A stretch of DNA of 64,000 nucleotides, taken from contig NC_021191.1 in the NCBI RefSeq assembly GCF_000389965.1, positions 1 through 64,000 on the forward strand, written 5' to 3'. Made by a program: the position numbers and the translations under genes. Shown here piece after piece: positions 45,316 through 54,201 of the stretch (its first letter is position 1; every line of letters begins with the position of its first letter). The DNA is from Actinoplanes sp. N902-109. GTDB lineage: Bacteria; Actinomycetota; Actinomycetes; Mycobacteriales; Micromonosporaceae. The notes below the pieces were generated by a model. The model saw only the letters and a list, made by a program, of their open reading frames with translations. It was not told the origin of the DNA and did not search any database.

Positions 45316-46385
45316 GCCGACGGCACCCACTTGCCGACGTTCGCGTCGTGAATCTCCTGCATGATCATGGGAACGTCGTAGACCTGCTTCCACTCCGGGT
45401 AGTCGGCCTGGAACGCGGCCATCGAGCCGATCCACCACTGGTGGTCGCCGATCCGGTTGTCCTCGACGTATTCGGTGATCATCTCGGTGCCGCTGATCTT
45501 CTCGGCGAGCGCGAACGCCTCCAGGTTGGAGACGTTGGAGTGCCGGCCGCCACCCAGGTTGTAGACCTTGGCCGAGCCCGGGTTGCGGAAGAACGCCTCG
45601 AACGCGCTGAGCACGTCGTGGCTGTGAATCGCGTCGCGGACCTGCTTGCCCTTGTAGCCGAAGATCCGGTAGGTGCGCCGTTCCATGTTGGCGCGCATCA
45701 CGTACCCGAGGAAACCGTGCAGCTCGGTCGCGGAATGCGCCGGACCGGTGAGCGTGCCGCCGCGGAAGATCGCGGTCTTCATGCCGAAGTAGCGGCCGTA
45801 CTCCTGCGCCATGACGTCGGCGGCGACCTTGGACGCCCCGAAGACCGAGTGCAGGCACTGGTCGATCGACATGTCCTCGGTGATGCCGTCGTAGTACGGG
45901 TGCGCCGGGTCGAGCTCCCAGCGCGTCTCCTGCTCCACCAACGGCAGGCGGTTGGGGGTGTCGCCGTACACCTTGTTGGTCGAGCAGTGCAGGAACGGCG
46001 CCTCGATGCAGTGGTCGCGGGTGTTCTGCAGCATCGTGAGCGTGCCGCCGGCATTCACGTCGAAGTCGGTGAACGGGTCACGCACGGCCCAGTCGTGCGA
46101 CGGCTGCGCGGCAGTGTGAATGACCACAGCGATGTCCGAGCCGTAGCGCTTGAAGATCTTCGCCACCGCGTCCCGGTCGCGGATGTCGACCCCGTGATGC
46201 TCGTACGCCGTCCCGAGCTCAGCCGTCAGCCGCTGCACGTTCCACGCGGTCGAGGCCTCCGCCCCGAAGAATTCCTGCCGCATGTCGTTGTCGATGCCCA
46301 CGACATCCAGCCCCAGCCCGGCGAAGTGCCGGACCGCCTCCGACCCGATGAGACCACCTGATCCAGTTACCAGAGCAACGGCCAC
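45312..46385 (-). CDS. NAD-dependent epimerase/dehydratase (CDP-paratose 2-epimerase-like)
   Basis: A 357-residue extended short-chain dehydrogenase acting on a nucleotide sugar. Rossmann motif TGSGGLIGSE near the start, catalytic pair via CSTNKVYGD and YYDGITEDMSIDQ (RfbE-like, replacing the common YxxxK region), later IFRGGTLTGPAHS and VYNLGGGRHSNVSNLEAF. It most resembles CDP-tyvelose/paratose epimerases. GTG 46385 has GGGAG upstream. It feeds a sugar to the adjacent TagA-type transferase by context. Confidence 0.87.
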   Translation of the reverse strand: MAVALVTGSGGLIGSEAVRHFAGLGLDVVGIDNDMRQEFFGAEASTAWNVQRLTAELGTAYEHHGVDIRDRDAVAKIFKRYGSDIAVVIHTAAQPSHDWAVRDPFTDFDVNAGGTLTMLQNTRDHCIEAPFLHCSTNKVYGDTPNRLPLVEQETRWELDPAHPYYDGITEDMSIDQCLHSVFGASKVAADVMAQEYGRYFGMKTAIFRGGTLTGPAHSATELHGFLGYVMRANMERRTYRIFGYKGKQVRDAIHSHDVLSAFEAFFRNPGSAKVYNLGGGRHSNVSNLEAFALAEKISGTEMITEYVEDNRIGDHQWWIGSMAAFQADYPEWKQVYDVPMIMQEIHDANVGKWVPSA

Positions 46386-46567
46386 GAGCGAACTCCCACG
46401 CGTCGAGGGCAAAAATCAGACGCGAGCATAACGCCCCCCAGCTCACCCACCCCGCCGGGACGTAAAGGCAGACAAGCCGAGCTCAGCCAAGCCCCACCAA
46501 AAGTAACAAACCCGACAGAACCCCAAAACCCCACCGACACGCATGTCCACCCAGTTCGAACCGCGCC

Positions 46568-46667
46568 ACCGAAGTTGAACCAAACCCACCGGGTTGAACC
46601 GCAACCACCCGGGGTTGAACCGCACCCACCGGGGCTGACCCGCACGCACCGGGGTTGAACCGCAACC
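46568..46667 (-). repeat. 20-bp tandem repeat, five copies
   Basis: Units CACCGGGGTTGAACCGCAAC (46648-46667 best copy) with variants starting at 46568, 46588, 46607 and 46628. Period 19-21 bases. Read on the minus strand it is a GGTTCAACCCCGGTG motif, which resembles a tRNA T-arm, and it lies 118 bases downstream of tRNA-Leu on that strand. Confidence 0.8.
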
Positions 46668-46679
46668 AACCCACCCAGC

Positions 46680-46769
46680 GCGCCCACTACAGCGCGGGGC
46701 ATCCGGGGGCTCGGCCCCCGGAGCAAAATGACGAGGGACCCCCAGTCCGCGCTTTCCGCGGACAGAGGG
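46680..46769 (-). repeat. tRNA-linked inverted module, copy B
   Basis: On the minus strand it carries, in order, a CCGCGGAAAGCGCGG hairpin, CTCGTCATTTTGCTCC, the identical palindrome CCGGGGGCCGAGCCCCCGG and GTGGGCGC. It matches 14810-14898 almost throughout. It lies just downstream of tRNA-Leu, as copy A does for tRNA-Ala. The first hairpin probably terminates the tRNA transcript. Confidence 0.85.
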
Positions 46770-46784
46770 CCCCTAGGTCACTCG

Positions 46785-46867
46785 TGGGGATGGGGGGAGT
46801 TGAACCCCCACGTCCTTTCGGACACACGGACCTGAACCGTGCGCGTCTGCCATTCCGCCACATCCCC
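46785..46867 (-). tRNA. tRNA-Leu (CAG anticodon)
   Basis: An 83-base class II tRNA: acceptor GGGGATG paired with the 3' strand CATCCCC, anticodon loop TTCAGGT with CAG at 46834-46832, a long variable arm GTGTCCGAAAGGAC, and T-arm GGGTTCAACTCC. CCA is not encoded. tRNA-Leu beside fhaA is also seen in mycobacteria. Confidence 0.97.
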
Positions 46868-47061
46868 GTGGCACTGCGTTAGCCGGAACAGACTACGCTG
46901 TCCCTCGTTACATCGCGAGCAGGTGTTTCCCCGCGACGCCGAAACATTAGCACGGCGTCGGGGGGCGTTATACGAGGGTCAGGAGTCACCGGCCGCTCGT
47001 CGCAGAGATGCACAAGCGGCGGCCGGATACCATCATGTCCTCGGAACCCGAGGAGGAGCCG

Positions 47062-47811
47062 GTGAGCGTGCTGCAGCGCTTTGAAAAGCGATTGGAAGGC
47101 CTGGTCGAGGGGGCCTTCGCCAAGGTGTTCAAGGGTGTCGTGCACCCGGTTGAGATTCTGAATGCCATGCAGCGGGAGGCCGAGGCACACAAGGCTATCC
47201 TCGCCGGTGGCCGGACTCTCGTGCCGAACCGCTACGTGATCGATCTCTCGCCGTATGACCACAGCAGGCTGGCGCCGTACGCCGCCGCGCTGGCCCAGGA
47301 GCTGGCCCAGTCGCAGGCGGAGTTCATCGGTGAGCAGGCCTGGACGGTCTACGGCGACGTGATCGTGGAGATCGAGCGCGGCGATGGGCTCGACACGGGG
47401 ATGTTCCGGGTCACTGCCGAGGTCTACACCGGTGGCGAGGTCGCCCCGGTGCAGCAACCGGCATATGACTCGCAGCCCGCGTATTCGCCCTACGACCAGG
47501 GTGGCTATCAACAGCACGGGCACAACGGGCGCAGTGTGGGCCTGGTGTCCGGCGACGGGCGCACCTACCCGCTGCAGATGGGCTCGACCGTGATCGGCCG
47601 GGGTGACCAGGCGAATCTCCGCCTGCCTGATGTCGGCATCTCACGGCGGCACGCCCGTCTCGACTACGACGGCAGCCAGGTTGTGCTGACGGATCTGGGG
47701 TCCACGAACGGCACCATGGTCAACGGCCAGCGGGTGTCGGCCGTGGCGCTCAACCCGGGCGACATGATCCAGCTCGGCACCACCACGCTGACGTTCCGAG
47801 TGGACGGCTAG
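47062..47811 (+). CDS. fhaA: FhaA: DUF3662 and FHA-domain protein
   Basis: A 249-residue protein: an N-terminal DUF3662 domain (about 1-115, VLQRFEKRLEGLVEGAFAKVFKGVVHPVEI) and a C-terminal FHA domain (about 165-249) with GRGDQANLRLPD, SRRHARL and LGSTNGTMVNG, which binds phosphothreonine. In M. tuberculosis FhaA is phosphorylated by PknB and binds MviN to modulate peptidoglycan synthesis. GTG 47062 is chosen because GAGGAGG lies just upstream; ATG 47035 is possible. It heads the operon. Confidence 0.93.
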   Translation: MSVLQRFEKRLEGLVEGAFAKVFKGVVHPVEILNAMQREAEAHKAILAGGRTLVPNRYVIDLSPYDHSRLAPYAAALAQELAQSQAEFIGEQAWTVYGDVIVEIERGDGLDTGMFRVTAEVYTGGEVAPVQQPAYDSQPAYSPYDQGGYQQHGHNGRSVGLVSGDGRTYPLQMGSTVIGRGDQANLRLPDVGISRRHARLDYDGSQVVLTDLGSTNGTMVNGQRVSAVALNPGDMIQLGTTTLTFRVDG

Positions 47812-47816
47812 CGACC

Positions 47817-48299
47817 TTGCCCGAATTTGTCCTCACCGTCGCCCGCTTCGGCTTCCTCATCCTGCTGTGGATCTTCGTGTTCACCGTGGTGGGGGTGATC
47901 CGGAAGGATCTGTTCGCCGGCGTCCGGTCCAAGAGCATCGTGGCCTCGCCCCGTGGGGTGGGTGCCGTGCTGCCCGCGGGCCGGCCGGCGAAAGCGAAGC
48001 GTGGCAAGGCGGCCCGGCAACTGGTCGTCACGGCGGGTCAGCTCGCCGGCACCCGGATCACGCTCGGTGAGGCGCAGATCACAATAGGGCGGGCTGAAGA
48101 TTCCACCCTGGTGATCACCGATGACTTCGCGTCGGCGCGCCACGCCCGGCTCGTGCCGCGGGACGGTCAGTGGTTCGTCGAGGATCTCGGCTCGACGAAC
48201 GGCACCTATCTCGATCGCGGTAAGGTCTCCGGACCCACCCCCGTCCCCCTTGGCGTGCCGATCCGGATCGGCCGCACTTCACTCGAGTTACGGCCATGA
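47817..48299 (+). CDS. fhaB: FhaB: membrane-anchored FHA-domain protein
   Basis: A 160-residue protein with an N-terminal membrane helix (about 5-27, FGFLILLWIFVFTVVG) and a C-terminal FHA domain (GRAEDSTLVITD, SARHARLVPRDG, LGSTNGTYLD). A phosphothreonine reader for PknA/PknB targets, equal to mycobacterial FhaB/FipA. The start is a TTG at 47817, the only start that keeps the whole membrane helix. The pstP start overlaps its stop (ATGA). Confidence 0.93.
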   Translation: MPEFVLTVARFGFLILLWIFVFTVVGVIRKDLFAGVRSKSIVASPRGVGAVLPAGRPAKAKRGKAARQLVVTAGQLAGTRITLGEAQITIGRAEDSTLVITDDFASARHARLVPRDGQWFVEDLGSTNGTYLDRGKVSGPTPVPLGVPIRIGRTSLELRP

Positions 48300-49798
48300 C
48301 CCTGACCCTGCGCTACGCCGCCCAGAGCGACCGCGGTCTGATCCGAGACGGAAACCAAGACTCCGTCTACGCCGGACCGCGGCTGCTTGCCGTCGCCGAT
48401 GGCATGGGCGGCATGGCCGCCGGTGACGTCGCCAGCAACATCGTCATCGCGGCCATGGCTCCGCTCGACGAGGACGTCCCTGGCGATGCGCTGGTGGACG
48501 CGCTCCGGCATGCGGTCGGCACGGCCAACCAGACATTGCGGGACACCGTCGACGCCAATCCGCAGCTGGAAGGGATGGGCACGACGCTGACCGCCGTGCT
48601 GTTCTCCGGCAGCAAGATCGGCATGGTGCACATCGGTGACTCCCGGGCCTATCTCCTGCGCCAGGGTGAGTTCGCCCAGATCACCAAGGACGACACGTAC
48701 GTCCAGATGCTGGTCGACGAGGGCCGGATCAGCCCGGAGGAGGCGAGCAGCCACCCGCAGCGGTCGTTGCTGACCCGGGCGCTGGACGGGCGCGACATCG
48801 ACCCCGAATACTCCGTGCGTCAGGTGCTCAAGGGCGACCGCTACCTGATCTGCAGCGACGGCTTGTCCGGCGTGGTCAGCGCCGAGACCATCGGCGAGTC
48901 CATGCGCGACATCCCGGACCCGCAGGTCTGCGTCGAACGGCTGGTCCAGCTCGCGCTGCGCGGCGGCGGCCCGGACAACATCACCGTGGTGGTGGCGGAC
49001 GCGACCGATGCCGACATCGTCGAGCAGGCGCCGATCGTGGGTGGCGCGGCCGCCCGGGACCGCGGCAACTCGACCGTGGCCGACAGCTCCACCGCCGCTG
49101 CCCGGGCTGCGGCCCTGCACGCGCCGCCCCGGCCGGCGCAGCCGGAGAATTCCGGTTACGAGAACGACGACTCCGGGCCCGAACCGACCAAACGTCATCC
49201 GGTCCGGACGAGCCTGCTCGTCCTGCTGCTGCTCGCCGTGCTCGGCGGCGGTCTGTGGACGGGCTGGCGCTACACGCAGGACCAATACTACGTCGGCGCC
49301 ACCGATCAGGGGCAGCTGGCGATCTTCCAGGGCGTGCCCGGGCAGATCGCCGGTCTGGACCTGTCGAACGTCGACCAGACCAGCACGGCTCGGCTCGACG
49401 ACCTCACGGCCGTCGCGCAGGACCGGGTCAAGCAGGGCATCCACGCTGAGAGCAAGTCCGACGCCCAGGCGCGGCTGCAGGAGCTGACCAGCGAGGAAGC
49501 GTCCAACCCCAATCTGAAGCCGCTGTGTGCGCCGAGCCCGTCGCCGGCGGTGGTGCCGTCCGCGACGCCGTCCACCACCAAGAACGGCACGCCGTCCGCG
49601 ACCAGGAACGGCCGGACGGCACCGCCCGATTCAGCGACCGCGCCGAACTCCAGCAAGGACACGACCGGCGGCACGTCGGCACCGGTCCGTGCCGGACAAG
49701 CGCCCACAACGACGCCAGCCATCACGCCGGACGCCCAGCCCTCGGAGTCGACCCCGCCGGTCACCAACGACCCGGTCGGGTGCCGGCCCGTCGACTGA
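48296..49798 (+). CDS. pstP: Serine/threonine protein phosphatase PstP (PP2C)
   Basis: Removes phosphates from the kinases and their substrates. The 500-residue protein has a PP2C domain (about 1-240) with metal-binding DGNQDSVYAG, VADGMGGMAAGD, HIGDSRAYLLR, LICSDGL and GGGPDNITVVV; one membrane helix (about 305-325, LLVLLLLAVLGGGL); and an extracytoplasmic Ser/Thr/Pro-rich C-terminus. It is the only phosphatase of the operon. Confidence 0.95.
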   Translation: MTLTLRYAAQSDRGLIRDGNQDSVYAGPRLLAVADGMGGMAAGDVASNIVIAAMAPLDEDVPGDALVDALRHAVGTANQTLRDTVDANPQLEGMGTTLTAVLFSGSKIGMVHIGDSRAYLLRQGEFAQITKDDTYVQMLVDEGRISPEEASSHPQRSLLTRALDGRDIDPEYSVRQVLKGDRYLICSDGLSGVVSAETIGESMRDIPDPQVCVERLVQLALRGGGPDNITVVVADATDADIVEQAPIVGGAAARDRGNSTVADSSTAAARAAALHAPPRPAQPENSGYENDDSGPEPTKRHPVRTSLLVLLLLAVLGGGLWTGWRYTQDQYYVGATDQGQLAIFQGVPGQIAGLDLSNVDQTSTARLDDLTAVAQDRVKQGIHAESKSDAQARLQELTSEEASNPNLKPLCAPSPSPAVVPSATPSTTKNGTPSATRNGRTAPPDSATAPNSSKDTTGGTSAPVRAGQAPTTTPAITPDAQPSESTPPVTNDPVGCRPVD

Positions 49799-49833
49799 GT
49801 GCCGCGCCCGACCGACAGTCTGGGGACTCTTTC

Positions 49834-51327
49834 TTGACCGCGCCCGCAATCCCGGCTCCCACACCCGCCTCCACGGGTGAGATGCCGCGTGTCCCGGGGA
49901 TCAGAACGGGACGCAACGCGGAGCTCGGGCTGCTCGCCCTGGCCATGGTGATCGTGGCGCTCTATGCCGCGATCGTCGAGGCCAATCAGTACGAGAAGAT
50001 CACGTCGACGTTCTGGGTGCCGGCCGCGCTGCTGGGCATCCTGTTCCTGGCGCTGCACTTCGTCGTCCGGTTCACCGCGCCGTACGCGGACCCGGTCCTG
50101 ATCCCGGCCGTTGCGCTCATCAACGGTCTCGGCGTGGGCTTCCTGCGCCGGATCGACATCGCCCGGGCCATCACCAAGAAGCTGCCGGAGCCGGGCATCT
50201 TCTCCGGCATCGGCGGGCGTCAGCTGGCCTGGACGCTGGCCGCCCTCATCCTCGCCGCGATCCTGCTGGTGGTGGTGCGCGACCACAAGGTCGTCTCGCG
50301 GTACGCGTACACCCTGGGCCTGGTCGGTATCGTCCTGGTGATGATCCCGGCGGTGCTGCCGGCCAGCCTGTCCGAGGTCAACGGGGCCAAGCTGTGGATC
50401 AAGCTGGGCGGCTTCTCGATCCAGCCCGGTGAGTTCGCCAAGCTGGCGCTGGTCTCGTTCTTCGCGTTCTATCTGGTCCGCAAGCGCGAGGTGCTGTCGC
50501 TGGCGAGCCGACGGGTGCTCGGCATCGACTTCCCGCGCGGGCGCGACCTCGGCCCGGTCATCACCGTCTGGCTGCTGTCGCTGCTGGTGCTGGTCTTCGA
50601 GAAGGACCTCGGTACGGCGCTGCTGTACTTCGGCCTGTTCGTGGTCACGCTGTACGTGGCCACCGAGCGGGCGAGCTGGCTGATCATCGGTCTGATCATG
50701 TTCTTCGGCGGCGTCTACGTGGCCTACCTGCTCGGGGCGTCCGTCGGCGGACCGTTCGCCAACTTCTACGACCGCGCCTCGATCTGGCTGGACCCGTTCG
50801 CGCCGCAGTTCGTGGACAAGGAGGGCTACCAGCTCGTGCAGAGCCTGCTCGGGCTGGGCACCGGTGGCCTGTTCGGCTCCGGGCCCGGTGCGGGCTCGCC
50901 GGGGTTCGTACCCGAGGTGCACACCGACTTCATCTTCGCCGGCATGGGCGAGGAGATCGGGCTGTTCGGCCTGTCCGCCCTGCTCGTGGTGTATCTGCTG
51001 ATCGTCGAGCGGGGTCTGCGAGCGGCCATCCTGGTGCGTGACTCGTTCGGCAAGCTGGTTGCCGGTGGCCTGGCGTTCACCCTGGGTTTGCAGGTCTTCG
51101 TCATTCTGGGTGGGATCACCGGGCTGATCCCGCTGACCGGTCAGACGACGCCGTTCCTGTCCGCCGGTGGCTCGTCGCTGATGGCCAACTGGCTGCTCAT
51201 CGCGATGCTGCTGCGGATCTCCGACGCCGCTCGCAGCCCCGCCGCGGGTGGCCCGGCCGCCCCGACCGGACCCAAGCAACCCCCTGCCCAACTGCACGGC
51301 GCCATGACGGAGGTGATCAAGCCGTGA
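49834..51327 (+). CDS. rodA: RodA/FtsW-family peptidoglycan polymerase
   Basis: SEDS-family glycosyltransferase that polymerises lipid II during elongation. About 497 residues with 10 or more membrane segments and family motifs GGFSIQPGEFAKLALVSF, VLVFEKDLGTALLYFGLF, FVPEVHTDFIFAGMGEEIG, and GLIPLTGQTTPFLSAGGSSLMANW. The start is TTG 49834, behind GGGGA; ATG 49882 is an alternative. pbpA overlaps its end. Confidence 0.93.
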   Translation: MTAPAIPAPTPASTGEMPRVPGIRTGRNAELGLLALAMVIVALYAAIVEANQYEKITSTFWVPAALLGILFLALHFVVRFTAPYADPVLIPAVALINGLGVGFLRRIDIARAITKKLPEPGIFSGIGGRQLAWTLAALILAAILLVVVRDHKVVSRYAYTLGLVGIVLVMIPAVLPASLSEVNGAKLWIKLGGFSIQPGEFAKLALVSFFAFYLVRKREVLSLASRRVLGIDFPRGRDLGPVITVWLLSLLVLVFEKDLGTALLYFGLFVVTLYVATERASWLIIGLIMFFGGVYVAYLLGASVGGPFANFYDRASIWLDPFAPQFVDKEGYQLVQSLLGLGTGGLFGSGPGAGSPGFVPEVHTDFIFAGMGEEIGLFGLSALLVVYLLIVERGLRAAILVRDSFGKLVAGGLAFTLGLQVFVILGGITGLIPLTGQTTPFLSAGGSSLMANWLLIAMLLRISDAARSPAAGGPAAPTGPKQPPAQLHGAMTEVIKP

Positions 51328-52826
51328 ACGCTCCCCTGCGCAAAGCCGGCGTGGTCATCTTCGTCCTGTTCGGACTGCTGTTCGCCAACTTGAACTGGGT
51401 GCAGGCCTACAAGGCCGACGATTACCGGACCAACGACCACAACGGCCGGGTCCGCGTCGCCGAGTACAAGATCCCTCGCGGCACGATCGAGGTCGACGGT
51501 CAGGCGGTGGCCGAGAGCAAGGCGACCGACGACACGTACAAGTACCTGCGCACCTATCCGGAGAAGCAGGTCTACTCGCAGATCATCGGGTACAAGGGCG
51601 TCAACCTGGCCGAGACCGGCATCGAGCGCAGCGAGAACGAGTTCCTCTCCGGGGCCAGCGACAAGCTGTTCGCCGACCGGGTCAGCGCGATGTTCACCGG
51701 TGAGCAGAGCGGCGGCGGCAACGTCGTGCTGACGGTGAAGTCCAAGGCGCAGGAAGTCGCCTGGAAGCAGATGACCAACAACCAGCGCGGCGCCGACAAG
51801 GGTTCCGCCATCGCGATCGACCCGCGCACCGGGGCGATCCAGGCCATGGTCTCGATGCCCAGCTACGACCCCAACCCGCTGGCCAGCCACGACACCGAGG
51901 CCGCGGCGGCGGCGTTCAAGAAGCTGAACGCGGACAAGGACAAGCCGCTGCTCAACCGGGGTACGGCGGAGACCTACCCGCCCGGTTCGACGTTCAAGGT
52001 CATCGTGTCGGCGGCGGCGTTGCGGGCGGGCAAGACGCAGGAGACCGAGATCCAGGCCGGCTCGGAGTACACCGCTCCCGGCTCCGGCGCGCCGATCCAC
52101 AACGCCGAGGCCGAGACCTGCCCCAGTTCGCAGGTCACCCTCAAGGAGGCGCTGACCGACAGCTGCAACACCGGCTTCGCGCGGCTCGGCGTCGAGCTGG
52201 GCGCTGACAAGATCAAGAAAGAGGCCCAGGCCTGGGGCTTCGAGCAGGACGACCTGACCGTGGGTGACCTCACCGACGGCGGGCTGAGCGTCGCGGCCAG
52301 CCACACCGGCGCCATTCAGAACCCGGACGGCAGCACCGACCAGGCCGCCCTGGCCCAGTCCTCGATCGGCCAGAAGGACGTCCGGATGACCACGCTGCAG
52401 GGCGCCCTGATGGCGGCCACCGTGGCCAACGGCGGCAAGCAGATGCGGCCCTACCTGGTCCAGCAGCTGCTCAGCCCCGACCGGCGCCCGATCTACAACG
52501 CCAACCCCAAGGAACTGCGCACGCCGGTCAGCAGCGACATCGCGACCGATCTCAAGGAGATGATGTTCAGCGTCGTCGAGAACGGCACCGGTCAGCGCGC
52601 GCAGATCAGCGGTTATCAGGTCGGCGGCAAGACCGGGACGGCGCAGAACGCCGAGGGGGCCGACCCGCACGGCTGGTTCATCGGCTTCGCCTTCAACGAC
52701 AAGGGGCAGGCAGTCTCGGCCGTATGCGTCATGCTGGAGAACGTGTCCGGCGGCCATGCGAGCGCCGAGGCTGCCCGCATCGCCGGGCTCATCATGAAGG
52801 CCGCGGCCGGCGGGGGAGGGGACTGA
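51324..52826 (+). CDS. pbpA: Penicillin-binding protein PbpA (class B transpeptidase)
   Basis: Cross-links peptidoglycan with the partner RodA. The 500-residue protein has an N-terminal membrane anchor (about 8-27), a dimerisation domain, and the transpeptidase domain with STFK (Ser222 is the nucleophile), SCN near 290 and KTG at 436-438 (GGKTGTAQ). GTG 51324 overlaps the rodA stop. The next gene, pknA, begins 1 base after its stop. Confidence 0.95.
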   Translation: MNAPLRKAGVVIFVLFGLLFANLNWVQAYKADDYRTNDHNGRVRVAEYKIPRGTIEVDGQAVAESKATDDTYKYLRTYPEKQVYSQIIGYKGVNLAETGIERSENEFLSGASDKLFADRVSAMFTGEQSGGGNVVLTVKSKAQEVAWKQMTNNQRGADKGSAIAIDPRTGAIQAMVSMPSYDPNPLASHDTEAAAAAFKKLNADKDKPLLNRGTAETYPPGSTFKVIVSAAALRAGKTQETEIQAGSEYTAPGSGAPIHNAEAETCPSSQVTLKEALTDSCNTGFARLGVELGADKIKKEAQAWGFEQDDLTVGDLTDGGLSVAASHTGAIQNPDGSTDQAALAQSSIGQKDVRMTTLQGALMAATVANGGKQMRPYLVQQLLSPDRRPIYNANPKELRTPVSSDIATDLKEMMFSVVENGTGQRAQISGYQVGGKTGTAQNAEGADPHGWFIGFAFNDKGQAVSAVCVMLENVSGGHASAEAARIAGLIMKAAAGGGGD

Positions 52827-52827
52827 C

Positions 52828-54201
52828 ATGATCAGCCCTGGGGTGACCCTCGGTGGCCGCTACCGTCTGGACGAGCGGATCGCCGGCGGCGGCATGGGGG
52901 ACGTCTGGCGCGGCACCGACGAGGTGCTCGGCCGGACGGTTGCCGTCAAGATCCTGCTGCCCGCGCTGCTGGACGAGCCCGGCTTCGCCGAGCGCTTCCG
53001 CGGCGAGGCCCGGACCATGGCGACCATCAACCACCCCGGGGTGGTCGATGTCTACGACTACGGCAGCGACCAGCAACTGGCCTTCCTCGTAATGGAGTAC
53101 GTCGAGGGTGACGCCTTGTCGCGCACGCTCGGCCGGGTCGGGCGGCTGACGCCGGCCCGGACCATGGCGCTGGTCGCGCAGGCCGCGGACGCGCTGCAGG
53201 CCGCGCACGCGAACGGCATCGTGCACCGCGACGTCAAACCCGGCAACCTGCTGGTACGGCCGAACGGCACCCTGGTGCTCACCGACTTCGGCATCGCCCG
53301 GTCGGCTCTGGTGGGCCAGCTGACGGTGGCCGGCTCGGTGCTGGGCACGGCGTCGTACATCTCGCCCGAACAGGCCTCCGGTGCGGTGGCGACGGCCGCG
53401 TCGGATGTGTACGCGCTGGGTGTCGTCGCCTATCAGTGCCTCTCCGGGCACCGCCCGTTCGACGGCGCGACGCCGATCGAGATCGCGATGAAGCACGTCC
53501 GGGACCATCCGCGCCCGCTGCCCGCGGACATCCCGCCGTCGGTGCGCGCGATCGTCGACCGGGCGATGGCCAAGGACCCGGCCGCGCGCTGGCCCACGGC
53601 CTCCGCGATGGCCGCGGTCGCCCGGCAGGCTGCCGCCTCGCTGACCACCCAGGTGCACCAGCCCGCGGCCAACGGCTCGGCCCCGATGATCCGGCCGCAG
53701 TCCGGCGGCGGGGCGATGAACATGCCGCAGTCCGGAGCTCCGGTGAACGGCAGCCGGCCCTATTCGGGAGCGCCCAGCTCCGGGCCGCCGGTGCCCGGGT
53801 CGGGTGCGGCCCGGCCGCCGTATCCGCCGGTGCCCCGGCCGGTCTCCGGTGCGCAGGGCGCTCGCGGTGCCGCGTCGGTGCCGCCGCTGCAGCAGCAGCC
53901 CTATCGGCACCCCTCGGCGCCGCCGATGGGTCACCCGCAGATGGCGCCGGCCAAGTCGACCGACGGTTCGGGCGGACGTCAGGTCCTCATCGTGCTCGCC
54001 GTGGTGCTGGCGCTGCTGGTGCTGCTCTGCGCGGGTGTGATTTCTTTCCTCCTCAAGGAGGGCAACGGCAACTCCGCCCTGGGCGCGGCCGATCAACGAG
54101 CGGCGTCGGCGTCGTACCGTCTTACGCAGCAGGCCGGCAACCCGCCCGGCCCGGCTCCCGCGACCGATATCCCCGCGACCGAAGGACGACAGACGTTATG
54201 A
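52828..54201 (+). CDS. pknA: Serine/threonine protein kinase PknA
   Basis: A 457-residue membrane kinase controlling growth and division. Kinase domain about 11-275: ATP-Lys41 (VAVKIL), catalytic loop HRDVKPGN with Asp135, DFG, and TASYISPEQA. Then a Pro/Gln-rich juxtamembrane region, one membrane helix (about 388-413, IVLAVVLALLVLLCAG) and a short extracellular tail without PASTA domains, as in mycobacterial PknA. pknB overlaps its stop (ATGA). Confidence 0.95.
   Translation: MISPGVTLGGRYRLDERIAGGGMGDVWRGTDEVLGRTVAVKILLPALLDEPGFAERFRGEARTMATINHPGVVDVYDYGSDQQLAFLVMEYVEGDALSRTLGRVGRLTPARTMALVAQAADALQAAHANGIVHRDVKPGNLLVRPNGTLVLTDFGIARSALVGQLTVAGSVLGTASYISPEQASGAVATAASDVYALGVVAYQCLSGHRPFDGATPIEIAMKHVRDHPRPLPADIPPSVRAIVDRAMAKDPAARWPTASAMAAVARQAAASLTTQVHQPAANGSAPMIRPQSGGGAMNMPQSGAPVNGSRPYSGAPSSGPPVPGSGAARPPYPPVPRPVSGAQGARGAASVPPLQQQPYRHPSAPPMGHPQMAPAKSTDGSGGRQVLIVLAVVLALLVLLCAGVISFLLKEGNGNSALGAADQRAASASYRLTQQAGNPPGPAPATDIPATEGRQTL

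Larger units (their letters stand above)
46386..46784. other. Repeat-rich spacer between epimerase gene and tRNA-Leu
   Basis: About 400 bases with no gene. It contains a five-copy tandem repeat (46568-46667), the inverted module matching the tRNA-Ala downstream region (46680-46769), and the likely tRNA-Leu terminator hairpin. Confidence 0.7.
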
